Counted from the first letter of the stretch, positions 37,883 through 50,821 are shown. The stretch is 64,000 nt of DNA from Epiperipatus broadwayi (GCA_028023455.1 JAQFVV010012673.1:852567-916566), one strand, 5' to 3'. Notes: generated from the letters alone by a model not told the origin. Numbers and translations are program-made.

Positions 37883-39155
37883 ACCATTCAGCTATGAGTC
37901 TATTGTTGGAGAGAGTGAGAATTCTGTCTTTCAACTTTGTGGCTGTAGTTCTCTGACTAACTTCAAAAAGATATTACCAGATTTCCTACTCTGATGGAAA
38001 ATTTGGATTCGGAGGGATCATTACCTATTTTCCAGCTGTAGTTATTGGCTATGCATTACTCTTAATATACACATTGGTTTATGGCAATAAATGTTCAATC
38101 TGATCTAGATAATAAGGAATCCGGGCTAGTCTATTATTTGATGACAAAGTATGATATGACATTTGTGTTTACTTTTTTAAAATTGCTTATTTAGTTTTGA
38201 AAAAAGCGAGGAAGGAGAAAAAAGATCAATTGTAAGAGTCAATTTTTATCAAAACATTACTAAAGGCCAAAATAATTGTCAGCTACAAATGTTTGTTATT
38301 TTTCATAAAATTTATTTGAATTTTGTCTTATCCAATATAAATTACAATAAAATTAGTAAAATAATCCAAATACAAATAATGAACCAGCTTTGTAACAACA
38401 AATAAATTAAAAGAAGTTAAAATGAGAATTATTAGCTTTTTGCATATTCATAGATTGTCTTCAATACTCTGTATGCCATCACAAAATCTTGAACATCAAT
38501 TGAAAATATTCTTGAAAATGACACTTTTACTGTTGTACTTATGTTTTAAATCATTTAAAATGTTTGGAGTTTTGCTCAGTTTGACACATAAAAAAAAATA
38601 ATGTTAACATCATTGCTTCATCCTGTGTTAAATTATGAAACATTTAGTCATGATTGAGATGTGCTAATACCATAAAATATTTATGGTGAATAGCTAAACT
38701 ATGACTTTGCATTGCTTATTTATCGATTCAAAAATAGAATCATATGTGTCTTGAAAAAAAGTACCATTCACTAGTCTTCTTTTTGCTGGAACATACTGTG
38801 TATTATAGCAACTAATTTTATTACAATAATAAACCTAGAGTGATTTACTTAATATGAAAATATCAGTAATTACTTCAACAGTATTTTATACATCAACTTA
38901 CACTTGTAAACTGCAGAGTAATTGGTTAGTTCTTTTTTGCATGGTACAAAAATCAAAAATTGAATATTGCAAGCACTGAAGTTTGCTAGTATGCCCATAT
39001 GTATGCTTGCTCATATATATATGTTACATTATGAGCTTGAAAATAGCACTTAACAAGCTATTTTGCAAGCTCATTATATAACATTTGTAATACAAGCTTG
39101 TTAAATTAGGTCATGTGATATATGACTTGATTTCATTGTAGAATTGATTTCTTTG

Positions 39156-39160
<5 letters not shown>
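37883..39160. other. DNA without visible genes
   Basis: A small inverted repeat near 39025-39115 (ATGAGCTTG...CAAGCTCAT) is seen; nothing else. Confidence 0.5.
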
Positions 39161-39195
<35 letters not shown>

Positions 39196-39204
39196 TAATG
39201 GCAA

Positions 39205-39241
<37 letters not shown>
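39161..39241. repeat. (TA)n arrays forming a hairpin with the RTE start
   Basis: The sequence ATAATGGCAACTCA (about 39196-39209), a (TA)n array, and TGAGTTGCCATTAT (from 39241) form a perfect palindrome. Another (TA)n array lies just upstream. Confidence 0.88.
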
Positions 39242-39244
<3 letters not shown>

Positions 39245-40330
39245 TTGCCATTATGCTTAGGATTTGTAGACTATGAAAAGGCATTTGATTCTATAAACAT
39301 TTCTTCAGTGATTAAAGCATTGGATCATCAAGGTGAAGATCCAGGATATTGTCATATTTTGAAGAATATTTATAAAAATGCAACAGCAACAATTAGATTA
39401 CATAATGATAGTAGAAAAATCAACATTGAAAAGGGTGTAAGACCGGGTGACTCCATATCTCCAAAACTTTTTACAGCAGTGCTGCAAGAAGTATTTTGTG
39501 GATTAAAATGGGAAGCTAAAGGAGTGAAAGTAAATGAAGATTATTTAAGTCATTTAGATTTTGAAGATGATGTAGTTGTTTTTGAAAATAATGCTTTAGA
39601 GCTACAGGAAATGTTACAGGAGTTATCAGATGAAAGTAGGAAAGTAAGACTAAAGATAAATGTTAAAAAGACTAAAGTAATGTTTAATAGATTTTTCTCA
39701 AAATATGAAAATAAAGATTGATTATGATGAGTTAGAAGAAGTTAACAGTTACAAATACCTTGGTCAGATTATTAGTACAGATGGAAATATAATGGATGAA
39801 ATTAATCATAGAATTAAACTTGGTTGGAGTGTTTTTGGTAGAAATAACTTGATACTAAAAGGAAATATGCCTATGTCTTTGAAAAAGAAGATTTTTAATA
39901 AATGTGTTTTGACAGTTCTTACTTATGAATCTGAGACTTGGACACTTAATAGAAGAGCAATACAGAGACTTCAGACCACTCAAAGGGTATGGAGAGATGC
40001 ATGTTGGGAGTAACAAGAAGAGATCGAAAACACAATGTATGGGTAAAAGAACAAACAGATGTTACTGACCTCATTGAAAAAATTAAAAGACTGATGTAGA
40101 GTTAGGCTGGACATATTGTTAGAAGAGATGATAACAGATGGACAATTAAAATTTTAAACCGGATTCCAAGAGACTGTAAAAGACACAGAAGGAGACCACA
40201 TGTGAGATGGATGGATGAAATAATAAAATGTAAAGGGGTGATATGGAGAAGAGAAGCTAAAGATAGGAAAAGATGGATTGAACTTGGCGAGACCTTCATC
40301 CTGCAGTGAATTGATAATGGTTGATGATGA
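39242..40330 (+). mobile_element. RTE/BovB-type LINE, 5'-truncated
   Basis: The fragment holds the second half of a non-LTR reverse transcriptase and the C-terminal region, then a short TGATGATGA tail at about 40319-40330, typical of RTE elements, which often end in short simple repeats. It starts inside a (TA)n array within motif A. The apurinic endonuclease domain is absent. At least two frameshifts and one in-frame TAG make it inactive. Confidence 0.88.
39245..40311 (+). pseudogene. RTE reverse transcriptase remnant
   Basis: First frame (39245-39721): motif A region DYEKAFDSI, motif B GVRPGDSISPKLF, motif C as FEDD where RTE elements usually have FADD, then a KTKVMFN block. Second frame (39705-40013): YKYLGQIISTDGN and a VLTYESETWTL block where YGSETWTL is usual. 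Third frame (from about 39998): TRRDRKHNVWVKEQT, an in-frame stop, then AGHIVRRDDNRW and RWIELGE. The order matches RTE ORF proteins. Reverse transcriptase would act at the target DNA during retrotransposition; this copy is broken but may be recent enough to date. Confidence 0.88.
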
Positions 40331-40744
40331 TATATATAATTTATTTGGATTAGTGAATATTTTGTTTTTAATGAATGATCCAAAGTAGTGTAAATTGTTC
40401 ATTTGTATATTGTCTTTACTAATTTTGGCCTACTTTTAAACTACCTTATAGAGATGTATGAGACTTTTTGCTAATAAATAAGTGGAAATTCATCAGCATA
40501 TTATTGGTTTTAAAACAATAATCAATATTTGATTTTACATGTGCTATTTTTTCTCATTAGATATTCTATATACAAGTCAATTAAAATAGAAAGCATGTTG
40601 TTTGTTTTGACTCTTCGATTCCCAATGTAAACTCAGTTTCTTTTATTATAACTTTACAACTATACCTTCTAATTCTATTTATGTGTTATTTTTAAAAATA
40701 TTTATATTGGAGATCATTTATCTGTTTTATATATATATATATAT
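40331..40744. other. AT-rich DNA without visible genes
   Basis: Nothing recognised before the terminal (TA)n. Confidence 0.5.
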
Positions 40745-43300
40745 TGTGACCTTCCAGGTTGGCACCAGGAAGAAATGTCGGAAGTTCACATTTGTGCTAA
40801 CAATGGCTAAAGATAGTTATCTGAGAAAAATGAATTGTGATGTAATTTGCTAGTTAAAATTAGGATTTAAAAAATTTAAACTTTAATTGGATGTACTGAT
40901 TGGTAGAGTTTTGGATTATATATGTTTGGTAGTAGGAGAGGAGGATGAATAACATCAGGGACGTTTGTATGTAGTAGAAAAATTTACATGTCATAATAAG
41001 CAGATGCATAGATATATTATTAATTAGAATTTTCTTTTCTATATTTTATTTATTATTTACTAATTATGTATTGTTCATAATCTTATGTTTAAAAATGATA
41101 AAGATTATTTTATAATAGTGAATAACATTTCTAAATTAATAATTAATATTTAATATTCTTTTTTATTATTATGTTTTATTCTATTCAAATATTGTATTGT
41201 TAAAATTTTATAAGTAAAATTCTGGCACATTTCAAAAGTTGATTGTAATAAAGAAACACAGAGGGTGTGAGCGAAGAGAGACAGAGAGTTTAAAACTTGA
41301 AGGAAAGTAAAAAAATTCCAAGGAAGAAGATGTAAAAAAAACTTAAAAGAATCAATAACTCTCTAAGAGTATTAGAACAAATAAAAAAAAAAAAACATCA
41401 CAAGGATTCTAATAATATACCTATGGAGAATTTTCTATTATACTACTGGAATAATATAAAAATGAGGAGATAAACACCCCCCCCCCCCAGAGGGAAGCCA
41501 GCTCCAAATTTCTGTCAAGCGATGATCCATATTCACTACCTTTAAATTGCCTGGATGTTTTGTAAGCTAAGTAATTATGATTTATTTTAAAGTATTACCA
41601 AAGCTAAATAATATTAAAATGACAAAATTGTTTAAAATAAAGCTAGCTAAAATTTTCTTATTAAATGCTATAATTAAATGCTTGATTTTCAATTTTAAGA
41701 ATTTTCTATCAATATTCTGCAAAATAAAATTTAAAATGAAAGAGTTTATTTATTTAATCTTATATCAAGAGGATAATTTTATAATTTTATACTATATAAC
41801 TTTGCTATTTGCACATACATAATAAAATAATTCCAATGCATGCAAATGTCATTTATCACGCCTATAACGGAATTCTAGGATAAAAAAAAGACTATTGTCA
41901 TTCTTAACAAATTATGCTTTAACAATCAGATAGACATTTTTTTTTATGTTATAATTTACTGTTGTCTTTGAAATTGATATGTATGTTTCTTTCAACTTTC
42001 AAATTTTTTTAAAAAAACTTAACATGTAATGATGTACAAACAATTTTTTTTGTTTTCTTTTAAAAAAACAAAACAATGTAACTTCATAGTATTATAATAT
42101 GATAATCTATTATTTTGTATGATCTAGAAATTATATTATAGGTGATTATAGATATTCTGATGTGTGCGTGATGCTATAAATTATTATTATTTTTTAAATT
42201 GTATTTATTATGCTTAATTTCATTAATGAACTTTATTTAAAAAAAGTAAAGAATTAAAACCTTGTCTGTTATAAGTTTGTTTATGTAAGAAGTGTATTGG
42301 GTGTAGTTGGAAGTAGAAATGGTCAAGGGATGATTAGATTATTTAGATTGAATTTGGAGATATTATTTTACCCTCACATATATAGGTGTAAGTATTTGGC
42401 TTTTGTTTTTCCCTGCCTTTCTTTATTTTGTATAGTTAATGTTAGATGATATACACTGATTATAACAGATAAGTATTGTATAAATTTATATAATATGTAT
42501 AAAAGATGATTGATTTATGGCATCATCCAAGGTCTATAAATAAGCTAATATAAAGTATGTTTTAAAAATACATTATATTTATAATATTATAAAAGCACAC
42601 ATATTCAAAAATATATGATTCATATATTAAATATTAGTCAATTTTGGTTTTACTGTAGAAGAAATGTAATTGGTTAGAAAAGTGCATAAAATAATATTTT
42701 TGTTTATTTATTATTTATTTTATCATTTATTTCTAATAAATATTTTATTGAATTAATAGCCCATATGAATTGCTTGATTATATACGTTCGATTCTCCATT
42801 TCCACACACACATATATGGTTAACATAGCATAGCTCTGGAATATATAAATTTGCCAGTATAAGTTGAGTTTTATTTAATTTGTCTGGAGTTGATAAATCT
42901 CAGTATTACAATGCCAATAATATAGTTTACTTTGCTTAGAGTAGATGGTGATGTGGATATAAAAGGTACCCAACCCTCATCATTATCTATCCTATACTAA
43001 ATATGATAATTGATAATTTTATAATAGTTTTATAATTGAATAAATGTGTGGCATATGATTAAATTAGTGTTACAGAATTGTTATCCATAAATGTTTTATT
43101 ACTCTTATTTGCATCCTATATGAAGACCATATCCTATAACTTCAACTGAGCTAAGCCATAGAATAATTACAATATAAGAATCTTTTAAATAAGTTTAAAA
43201 GCAATTTACAATTATAAATTTTATTCTATCTTGTATAGAATTGGTGCCTGGGCATTTATAAATCTAATAAAGTGAATAAGTGAAGAAGACAGAGGTTACA
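40745..43300. mobile_element. 2.56-kb TG...CA element, copy 3 (different family)
   Basis: Starts TGTGACCTTCCAGG and ends AGACAGAGGTTACA, an 8-bp inverted TGTGACCT/AGGTTACA, and is flanked on both sides by (TA)n arrays. It contains a C-run near 41476 and no coding frame beyond chance. The ends resemble the TGTAACG elements only in the first few bases. A solo LTR is the favoured reading. Confidence 0.55.
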
Positions 43301-43349
43301 ATATATATATATATATATATTAATCGTTTTTGGGCTGAACCATGTATTA

Positions 43350-43398
43350 TTTTCCATTTCATACTGATATTTCGACGGACTAGTATCCGCCATTATCA
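43350..43398 (-). ncRNA. Decayed hammerhead-like motif at PLE-2 end
   Basis: Minus strand: TTGATAA where CTGANGA is expected, a five-pair stem II GGCGG/CCGTC with an ATACTAGT loop, then GAAATATC. Two core bases are lost. Confidence 0.5.
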
Positions 43399-44129
43399 AG
43401 ATTAACTTTTGAAAGAAAAATTGTTAGATCTCAAATAAAAACATGACTCAGTACAAGATGAGAAATGAGATTCAACTTGAAGTATTTCAGCATTTACAAT
43501 ATGAGGCTTAACAAAATGTTTATTTTCCTCAGATTTGTCACTTATTAATTTTAAGTTAATATTAGATACAATGAGAGGTTTCTAAATATCTGGAATACAT
43601 TGTGCTTTGCCAGCCCTATTTAAACCAGTAGGTCTCTTTAATAGTTCAATTGACTCTCTCATGGTTCTTAAATCATATCATTCCAAATTTGTCAAAATCA
43701 GGTTTGTGACCAATTTTTAAAAAATGGGAAGTAAAAACTGATGTGCTAATTTTTTGATTAAAAGCATTTCTATGTTTCTTAATTCTGACATTTATTCATC
43801 TATTAGACTGACTCACATAGCTTCTTGATCACTGCAGACATAGAATTTCATAAACTCCTTGGTGTTCCAAAAGTATTCTGTCTTTAGGTTTATATAAAAA
43901 ATCATTATTTTTTTTGCCAGTGGAAAAAAGTAGTCTTTATATTAAAACGATAGTCTTCTACTGATTTTATCAGTAACCCCTTTAATATAAGATAAAATTA
44001 CTCTATTAAAAAGGAATTGTCGATTCTATTCTCTCTCTTTTTTTTAGTATTAATGTTATGTAAAGCCTTACATATGATGTTTATATTATAATTATTAGAA
44101 AGTAGAATATTTTTGTAAGTTCTATTTCT

Positions 44130-44748
44130 TTATCTGATAAAGAACATCTTACTCAAGAAATAGAACTTACAAAAAATATTCTACTTTTTAATAATTATAA
44201 TAAAAACATCATATGTAAGACTTTACATAGCTTTAATACTAAAAAGAAAAAAGTGAATAGAATTGACAATTTTTCTTTTAATAGAGTAATTATACTTTAT
44301 ATTAAAGGAGTTATTGATAAAATTAGTAAAAGACTATCTTGTTTTAATGTAAAGACTACTTTTTCTACTGGCAAAAAATTGGTGATCTTTTATATAAATC
44401 TAAAGACAGAATATTTTTGGAACATTAAGAAGTTTATAAAATTCCTTGTTTGCAGTGCTCAAGAAGCTATATGCGTCAGTCTAATAGATGAATAAATGCC
44501 AGAATTAAGGAACACAGAAATGATTTTAATCAAAAAATTAGCATATCAGTTTTTACTTCCCATTTTTTTTAGAAATTGGTCACAAACCTGATTGTGACAA
44601 TACAAAAATACTTGCTAATTTATTTGAGAACCATGAAAGAGTCAATTGAAATATTAAAGAGACCTACTGCTTTAAATAGAGCTGACAAATCACTTAATTT
44701 GACTATTCACTACAAAAAATTTAAAGCACTAATGTGTCTCAACCATTA
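44130..44748 (+). pseudogene. PLE GIY-YIG region, decayed
   Basis: Across two or more frames: a linker with RLSCFNVKTTFSTGKKL, then EVYKIPCLQC and SYM (remnants of GIY and YIG), an ARIKEHRND block, and ESIEILKRPTALNRADKSL at the C-terminus. In-frame stops follow LEH and NR. The linker also forms the 80-codon frame at 44253-44495. This is the same domain order as PLE-1, but the sequence is clearly a different PLE family. Confidence 0.75.
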
Positions 44749-44760
44749 GTTGCAATATGA

Positions 44761-46089
44761 AATGTGACCACATATATCATATTTATCACAAGTCTATTTT
44801 AATGTTTTTCCTGCCGTGACAAAATTTTGAAAACCACTGGAATACTTTATTGCAAATTATGGATTCAATAATATATTAAAGTTTATTTAAACAATTCCGT
44901 AACAGTTTTAACAAATTTAAACAAAAATTAAACGACGCACATTGTTCCATCACAGGTAAGGTAGAAAACACTCACACTTCACTGTTATCTAAATATGCAG
45001 GTACTTTGAAATATATGTAGTAAATATTAAAGTATATACCTATATAACCCAAGTACATTGATTTAGAGATTACTTTGTAAACATATTGGTAAAAAAAACC
45101 TCTCACCAATAATTTTCCACTGGGACATATCGTGCGTGTATATATATATATATATATTATGAATTTCTAAGTTGTCTTTCGTCTCTCGTGTTTCCATTTC
45201 TTAAAATATTCTTTAACTTTAAACTTTGAAAGTTTTTTTGTTGTTGTTGTTTAGAAATTTGTTAAATAATTCTTATATCTCAACTTCAATAGAACTAGAT
45301 TTGACACTTGATATAAGGAACAATTTATAAGATATTGACATATATAATATGAATTATTCAATAAAATACATTGAAATTATTAATATGTATTTTTTCTTTA
45401 TATTTTTGTCAATGTTGAAAGTTCTTAAAAATCTTTTTTCTTTTTTTTTAATATCTTACTCTACTCCTCCGTTTTCAATAACTTTCAGCATTTGGATTTT
45501 CTAAGAAAAATTAAACGGAGAAGAATTAATACAAAGTACTGTACTTTTTCTTTAAATGGGGGGGGGGGGGGATTAAAAGATGATTTCGTAATATTCAATT
45601 CTTATTCGTTTAAGGAAAATTCTACAAATAGAATAATATTAATAATAAAAAATAGTTTAAAATACAGTAACTTCTGTTTGTAGAAAGATAAGTATGTGAT
45701 CGCAAATTGGTATGTATATATATATAAACAATCTTTTCAATATTCAAAATATCAGTATATACAATTAAGTAATAGCTATAGCCAGCTTGCTGCATATCTG
45801 TTATCATGACGAGCGTTTTATAATTAATATTTAAGATGTTAAAAAAATATTCTCATTAAAGTCACCCATTAATGTTCTTAAGTGAATGGCCAAGTTCCCA
45901 TAATATATATATATATAATGTTTATTTTAAAAAAAAAACTGTATATCATAATTATATATATTATTGGAATGAAATGATTATTAATTAAAATGTAATATTT
46001 CAAAAGGCAATAAATTCTCCAAGTAGAGTAATACGTTAATTAATACACTGAACAGACTTACACACACCTGCACATATATAATGTAATAT
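44761..46089. other. AT-rich DNA without visible genes
   Basis: Contains (TA)n near 45139-45157 and a G-run at about 45560-45571. No gene recognised. Confidence 0.5.
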
Positions 46090-46315
46090 ACACGGTATTC
46101 GAACTCAGACTTTCACACGACACTCAACTCCCCATGCCATCTCATATTGCTGACCCACCTGATCACGCACATGTTGAAAAGATAAATAATTACCGATATG
46201 CGTATTTCATACTAAACCAGCAATCATCAGTTGGCCGAGATTACTATCTTCACACATATATGCAATCAGTGCTCAGCTTTATATTAAGATAGCCAATCAA
46301 GTCTGAGTTCAAATC
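46090..46315 (-). mobile_element. Family B repeat copy
   Basis: Begins GGTATTCGAACTCAGACTTT and ends near TATTAAGATAGCCAATCAAG. Well preserved relative to other copies. Confidence 0.7.
46192..46235 (-). ncRNA. Hammerhead ribozyme-like motif, family B
   Basis: Minus strand: GCCAA, CTGATGA, stem II TTGCT/AGTAT (four of five pairs), GAA, ATACGCAT as stem III, A, TCGGT. GCCAA and TCGGT pair at four of five positions with one G-T. Core intact. Confidence 0.62.
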
Positions 46316-47732
46316 CCTTATATAGTAATATGTTAAATAATTTTCAAGCAGGGATGTTTTAAAACAGTATAGCCGCCAAAAAAGTAAGAAAGGAAAGCAA
46401 AACAGAGCACTCCTAATTCCATAACCAGATAACCATATTATTTTTTCATACCAATCATTGTTAAAAGATCTGATGCATTTTTTTGTTTCTTGCTCATTGC
46501 TATTTGACAAATAATGATATCAGGAGTAAATCGACCTTTACTTTTTATTTCAGTTTTTTAACGTAGCGACAATTGGGAAAATATGACTTTTTTAATATAT
46601 TCAACACAACCAACCATTGTGATAAATATGTAAAATAATATTTCTTTTATTATTTCGTTATATTTTTCTGTAGTAAATATTTATAAATGTTAATTATGAG
46701 AAAAAAAAACAGAATATTTATTGCTCATCCTAAATGAAAACAATAAGAAAACTGGATCAGATAAACATACCATGTTCAAATAACTCTTGATATTATGGCA
46801 GGAGCAGCTCCAATAGTGCTACTTTACATTTTGATAAAAGAAAATGAATCACAGTGAAACTTGTTGAAATTCACTAAATAGGACGTTTTTGGCACTGCCA
46901 TAATTAGTAGTGCCTTTGAATATAATCTGAAGCCTGACTTAAAATAATTATTTTTAAAAATAGGGTGGAGGGGTAATTAGTTGTATTTACATAATAATTA
47001 TGCAAAATATTAAATGATTTCTATGTTATTGATATTTTCAAAGACAAATTTAATTACTATTTTTTTTCTGTGAGGGCTCATCCAATCGCAAAGTACAGAA
47101 AAATCACTGTATTCCCATTTATGCCATAAAAAATTATTAATAAACAAATATGAACATAAGAGCAGCAAGATTCAACATCAAATATATTGAAGTGATATTA
47201 CCCCTGTTTAAATTGACCTTAAGTTTAAACTTATTTCTTGAACCCTCTCAAATCAAAACATTTTCTATTGTTACACCTGGTGAAAGTATTTGAAAACCCC
47301 CAATCTTTCATTTCTTTATAAAATTCTTATTTTATATTAAAACTAAATAAACAGAAGTTGATTTCTTTATACTTTAATTTTACAAATAATATATATTTTA
47401 AAAAATCCAATGAAAATTGTGTAAATAATAAAAAATTAAGTTGTAAATAAGAATACAGGATGTAAAACAACAAACTATAACATGAAAATAAGCAATCTTG
47501 AGATAATAAATGAATTCTTTTTTTATTTTACCAAAGAAAACAAGTGAACATAGAGTTATAATAAACCTATTAAATAGTGCTTTAAAATCTGATATTTGCT
47601 TTCTAATTATTATAACATATGAAAAAATTTGATGCTCTGTCAATTGTGATAGCACAAACTTTTATGTTAATATTATAGTCAATTATATTAACTTCTATTT
47701 TTAAAAATAAAACATATATGAATAAAATCAAA

Positions 47733-47765
<33 letters not shown>

Positions 47766-47922
47766 AATCGATGTCTGCATTTTTTTAAAATAATATACGT
47801 AACTTTATAAACAAATATTTGAAAATACAGTAATTAAAAGTCTATAAAAATTATATGTATAACTATAACTTAGAAGCGCTTTCACTATCTTGTAGCTTTG
47901 TCAACTATCACATAATTCAATG
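46316..47922. other. AT-rich DNA without visible genes
   Basis: (TA)n at about 47733-47756. The 85-86-codon minus-strand frames are unrecognised. Confidence 0.5.
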
Positions 47923-48223
47923 TCAACTTTCCCATAATTCTGTGATCTTAATGTTTGCTGCTTGCTGATTAATTAAATTTTGCTTGTATTTATATATTAA
48001 CATCGCCTCTTTAATTTTTCTTTTAGTATTATTTCTTTCAGTTTCCAATATTTTTACATTGTTATAATCAAAATCAAAAACATATATACATGATTTATTA
48101 TGGTCTTAAAAAACTGAAGCTGATAAATTATCACTATTTTTAATATTTTGTTTCGTATTTTGAACCCTTTTAAATAATAATATGTGCTCTTTTGTTCTTT
48201 TTTCCAATGTGCACCTCGATTCA

Positions 48224-48227
<4 letters not shown>
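47923..48227 (-). pseudogene. PLE GIY-YIG C-terminal fragment
   Basis: Minus strand, one frame: YIGESRCTLEKRTKEH (second half of a GIY-YIG domain with its conserved Arg and Glu-His block), then RVQNTKQ, SDNLSAS, one in-frame stop, then YNNVKILETE, KRKIKEAMLI and a terminal TGA at 47923-47925. The NVKIL...KIKEAM spacing equals the C-terminal signature of the other PLEs here. The fragment is cut exactly at YIG by a (TA)n array at 48228-48272. Confidence 0.72.

Positions 48228-48272
<45 letters not shown>
48228..48272. repeat. (TA)n array
   Basis: Pure TA array adjoining the YIG codons of the PLE fragment. Confidence 0.95.
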
Positions 48273-48281
<9 letters not shown>

Positions 48282-48741
48282 TCATTTAATGTGTAAAAGT
48301 AATCACAAATATTTAATAGACAAGCAAAAACTCATACTTTTTTTATTCCAAAAATGTTGCCCAAAAACAACACCTAATAGACAAAAGCAGAATTATAGAA
48401 ATCACATTAAAACCCCTACATTAATATCACTTCAGATAATTAGAAAAGTGGTCTAAAGCCATAGAACTGCCATGCTATTTCTGAAGTAAACAAGCTAAGT
48501 AAAAAAATTAAATGAGCTTGTCTTAGTTAAAAATTAAATCAGACTTTAGATGAAATTGGATTTACTTTTATTTATGTTTGAATTGAACAATAATGTTACA
48601 AGATGTTTACTTACATTTAATATATATGGTTTAAGATTAATAAATTATATCTTGATATAATATCTATGTATAAATACAAATGAAGATTATCAAAGTTTTA
48701 AGTGCAATCTACAAGTTATATATATATATATATATATATAT
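48273..48741. other. AT-rich DNA ending in (TA)n at a gap
   Basis: No gene recognised. The last ~24 bp are TA repeats leading into the N run. Confidence 0.6.
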
Positions 48742-49241
48742 NNNNNNNNNNNNNNNNNNNNNNNNNNNNNNNNNNNNNNNNNNNNNNNNNNNNNNNNNNN
48801 NNNNNNNNNNNNNNNNNNNNNNNNNNNNNNNNNNNNNNNNNNNNNNNNNNNNNNNNNNNNNNNNNNNNNNNNNNNNNNNNNNNNNNNNNNNNNNNNNNNN
48901 NNNNNNNNNNNNNNNNNNNNNNNNNNNNNNNNNNNNNNNNNNNNNNNNNNNNNNNNNNNNNNNNNNNNNNNNNNNNNNNNNNNNNNNNNNNNNNNNNNNN
49001 NNNNNNNNNNNNNNNNNNNNNNNNNNNNNNNNNNNNNNNNNNNNNNNNNNNNNNNNNNNNNNNNNNNNNNNNNNNNNNNNNNNNNNNNNNNNNNNNNNNN
49101 NNNNNNNNNNNNNNNNNNNNNNNNNNNNNNNNNNNNNNNNNNNNNNNNNNNNNNNNNNNNNNNNNNNNNNNNNNNNNNNNNNNNNNNNNNNNNNNNNNNN
49201 NNNNNNNNNNNNNNNNNNNNNNNNNNNNNNNNNNNNNNNNN
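48742..49241. other. Assembly gap, exactly 500 N
   Basis: The run of N is exactly 500 bases, a common placeholder for a gap of unknown length. It hides the start of the LTR element that follows. Open frames through it are meaningless. Confidence 0.99.
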
Positions 49242-49905
49242 TTAAAATAATTTTCGCCAATCGTTTGGCTGGGATTCACCAGTTTTTTTATTGTTTTCTT
49301 CCTTTCAGTCATGTTTGTTGGTTGTTCTTGGAGATGGATCAATCACCGTTATTTTAAACATAGTAATTGGTGCAGTTCATACCGATATAAGGACATTCTA
49401 GATCTGGACTATGCTTAGATCTCGGAAAGCTCATCAGCACTGGTTCTTGGATCTATTTCAGGGGCATAGGGTTTAAATATCTGAAAGTGAAGACCAATGT
49501 TTAGGGTGAATCCTTTCATGAATGAAATTTGCTGCTTCCTCCCTAAAAACTTTGTGTATTAGAAGATCAATCATTCAATCATAGCTTTGCCTTTAGTATT
49601 TCCGGTACATGCCTGAGTTAACCCCCATCTCTTGTGTTACAAACTTATATTTAATAATTTATTTTCTCTATAATAAAATCTCTATGAAATATGTTTAAAC
49701 TTAATTTTACTGGACGCTTGTCTTTGTGCATTTTTGTCTCAATTGTCTAAACAATTTAAGATCTCTTTGTTTCCTCCCTGGGTCTAGTCGGCGAAAAACC
49801 ATCATCATCATCTATTCTGATCACAGTAAACAAATTTTCCAGACATGTAGTGGTCTGGTGGCGCCCTCTGTTTCAGAATAGATTGAGTATCCGGTATATA
49901 GGATA
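49242..49905 (+). repeat. 5' LTR, 3' portion (rest hidden by the gap)
   Basis: Starts inside the gap; reads TTAAAATAATTTTCGCCAAT and ends near GAGTATCCGGTATA. It contains AATAAAA near 49672 as a possible polyadenylation signal. Confidence 0.82.
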
Positions 49906-49913
49906 AGAATTTT

Positions 49914-49931
49914 TGGCGCAACCAAACGTGG
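49914..49931 (+). promoter_or_regulatory. Candidate primer binding site
   Basis: TGGCGCAACCAAACGTGG lies about 10 bp after the LTR end and starts with TGG, the complement of a tRNA CCA end. The matching tRNA was not identified. Confidence 0.5.
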
Positions 49932-50270
49932 GAGCCGATATTAAAACTTTACATGAGATTTTGTTTAGACAATTGAGAAAGATTTCAGGTGTAAGAGGCA
50001 ATATCTAGTAGGTGGAGGTTCGGTTTTGGTTAATTATTGTATGTATTGTTGGAGCAGTTTGGTAGAATGGGGTTCGTCTTTCTTTTTAATGAAATAATTT
50101 ATCAACTGTAAAAGCGTATTTTCGAAAAGTCTATCGGAGTAATTTTAGTTCAGGAGTTAAATATAGTTCGTCTTTGTTTTGAAATAATTTATAGAAAACA
50201 GTAAATAGCATTTTATTTGCTATTAGATTTTAGATTTTCTTTTAAGAAGTTAGTATTGTGAATTTAATTT

Positions 50271-50528
50271 GTGTCAAAAATGGAAGTCAACGAAGAAAGC
50301 GACAGGGCGGCATTTGTAGAAGAAAGTCCTGTCTCATTTAAAAACCCTCAAATTGTAGAAAAAGAAGAAAGTGAGTCACAGATGATGATGAAGATGTTGA
50401 TGAAGTTGTTAATAGAAATGAAGAAGGATATGAGAAGTCAGCAAGCAATGATGGCAGAGTTTAAAGCGGCAATGAAGGAAGAAATTAGTGAAGTTAAACA
50501 GGGCCAGCAGGCAATGAAAAAGAAATGA
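50271..50528 (+). pseudogene. Gag-like N-terminal frame
   Basis: An 85-codon frame whose annotated start at 50271 is TTG/GTG-type; the first ATG is at 50280. It is very rich in Met, Lys and Glu (MMMKMLMKLL, MKKDMRSQQAMMAEFKAAMK) and predicted coiled coil by composition. It ends TGA overlapping the ATG of the next frame, so a single ancestral gag frame was probably split by a one-base indel. Position directly after the primer binding site supports gag; sequence alone would not. Confidence 0.5.
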
Positions 50529-50821
50529 TTAGGGAAATGAAAGAAATGAGACGAGAAATGATGGGAGAAGTAGAAGAAACTCAAGAAGTAGAAAAGGTTG
50601 AGGTCATAAAAGATATAGAAATTAAAGTAGCACAGGATAGTGTTAGGACAGAAAAGGTGGAAATAAAGTTAGAAATAAGCACAGATGGGTTACAAATAGA
50701 AAGTGGGGTGGAAAATCTAGTAAATGTAGATAAAGAAATAGAAGAAAGTTATAAGATAAAAACAGAAAAGCAGGTAGAAGAGTTCCTCATGAAACTAAAA
50801 AATGAATTGTTTTTCAATTAA
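50525..50821 (+). pseudogene. Gag-like continuation frame
   Basis: A 98-codon Glu/Lys-rich frame beginning MIREMKEMRREMMGEVEE and ending ELFFN. It overlaps the previous frame by four bases. Composition matches the first frame. No folded domain recognised. Confidence 0.5.

Larger units (their letters stand above)
43321..44760. mobile_element. Penelope-like element, inverted pair (PLE-2)
   Basis: A long imperfect palindrome centred near 44135: GTAGAATATTTTTGTAAGTT on the left is mirrored by AACTTACAAAAAATATTCTA on the right. Both arms hold PLE linker plus GIY-YIG coding remnants. The left arm continues to a terminal hammerhead-like motif near 43350-43400; the right arm stops after the coding part. 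It follows a (TA)n array at 43302-43320. Confidence 0.8.

Noticed and set aside
48680-49357. Long open frames over 180-225 codons
   Set aside because: They consist of the 500-N gap translated as unknown residues.
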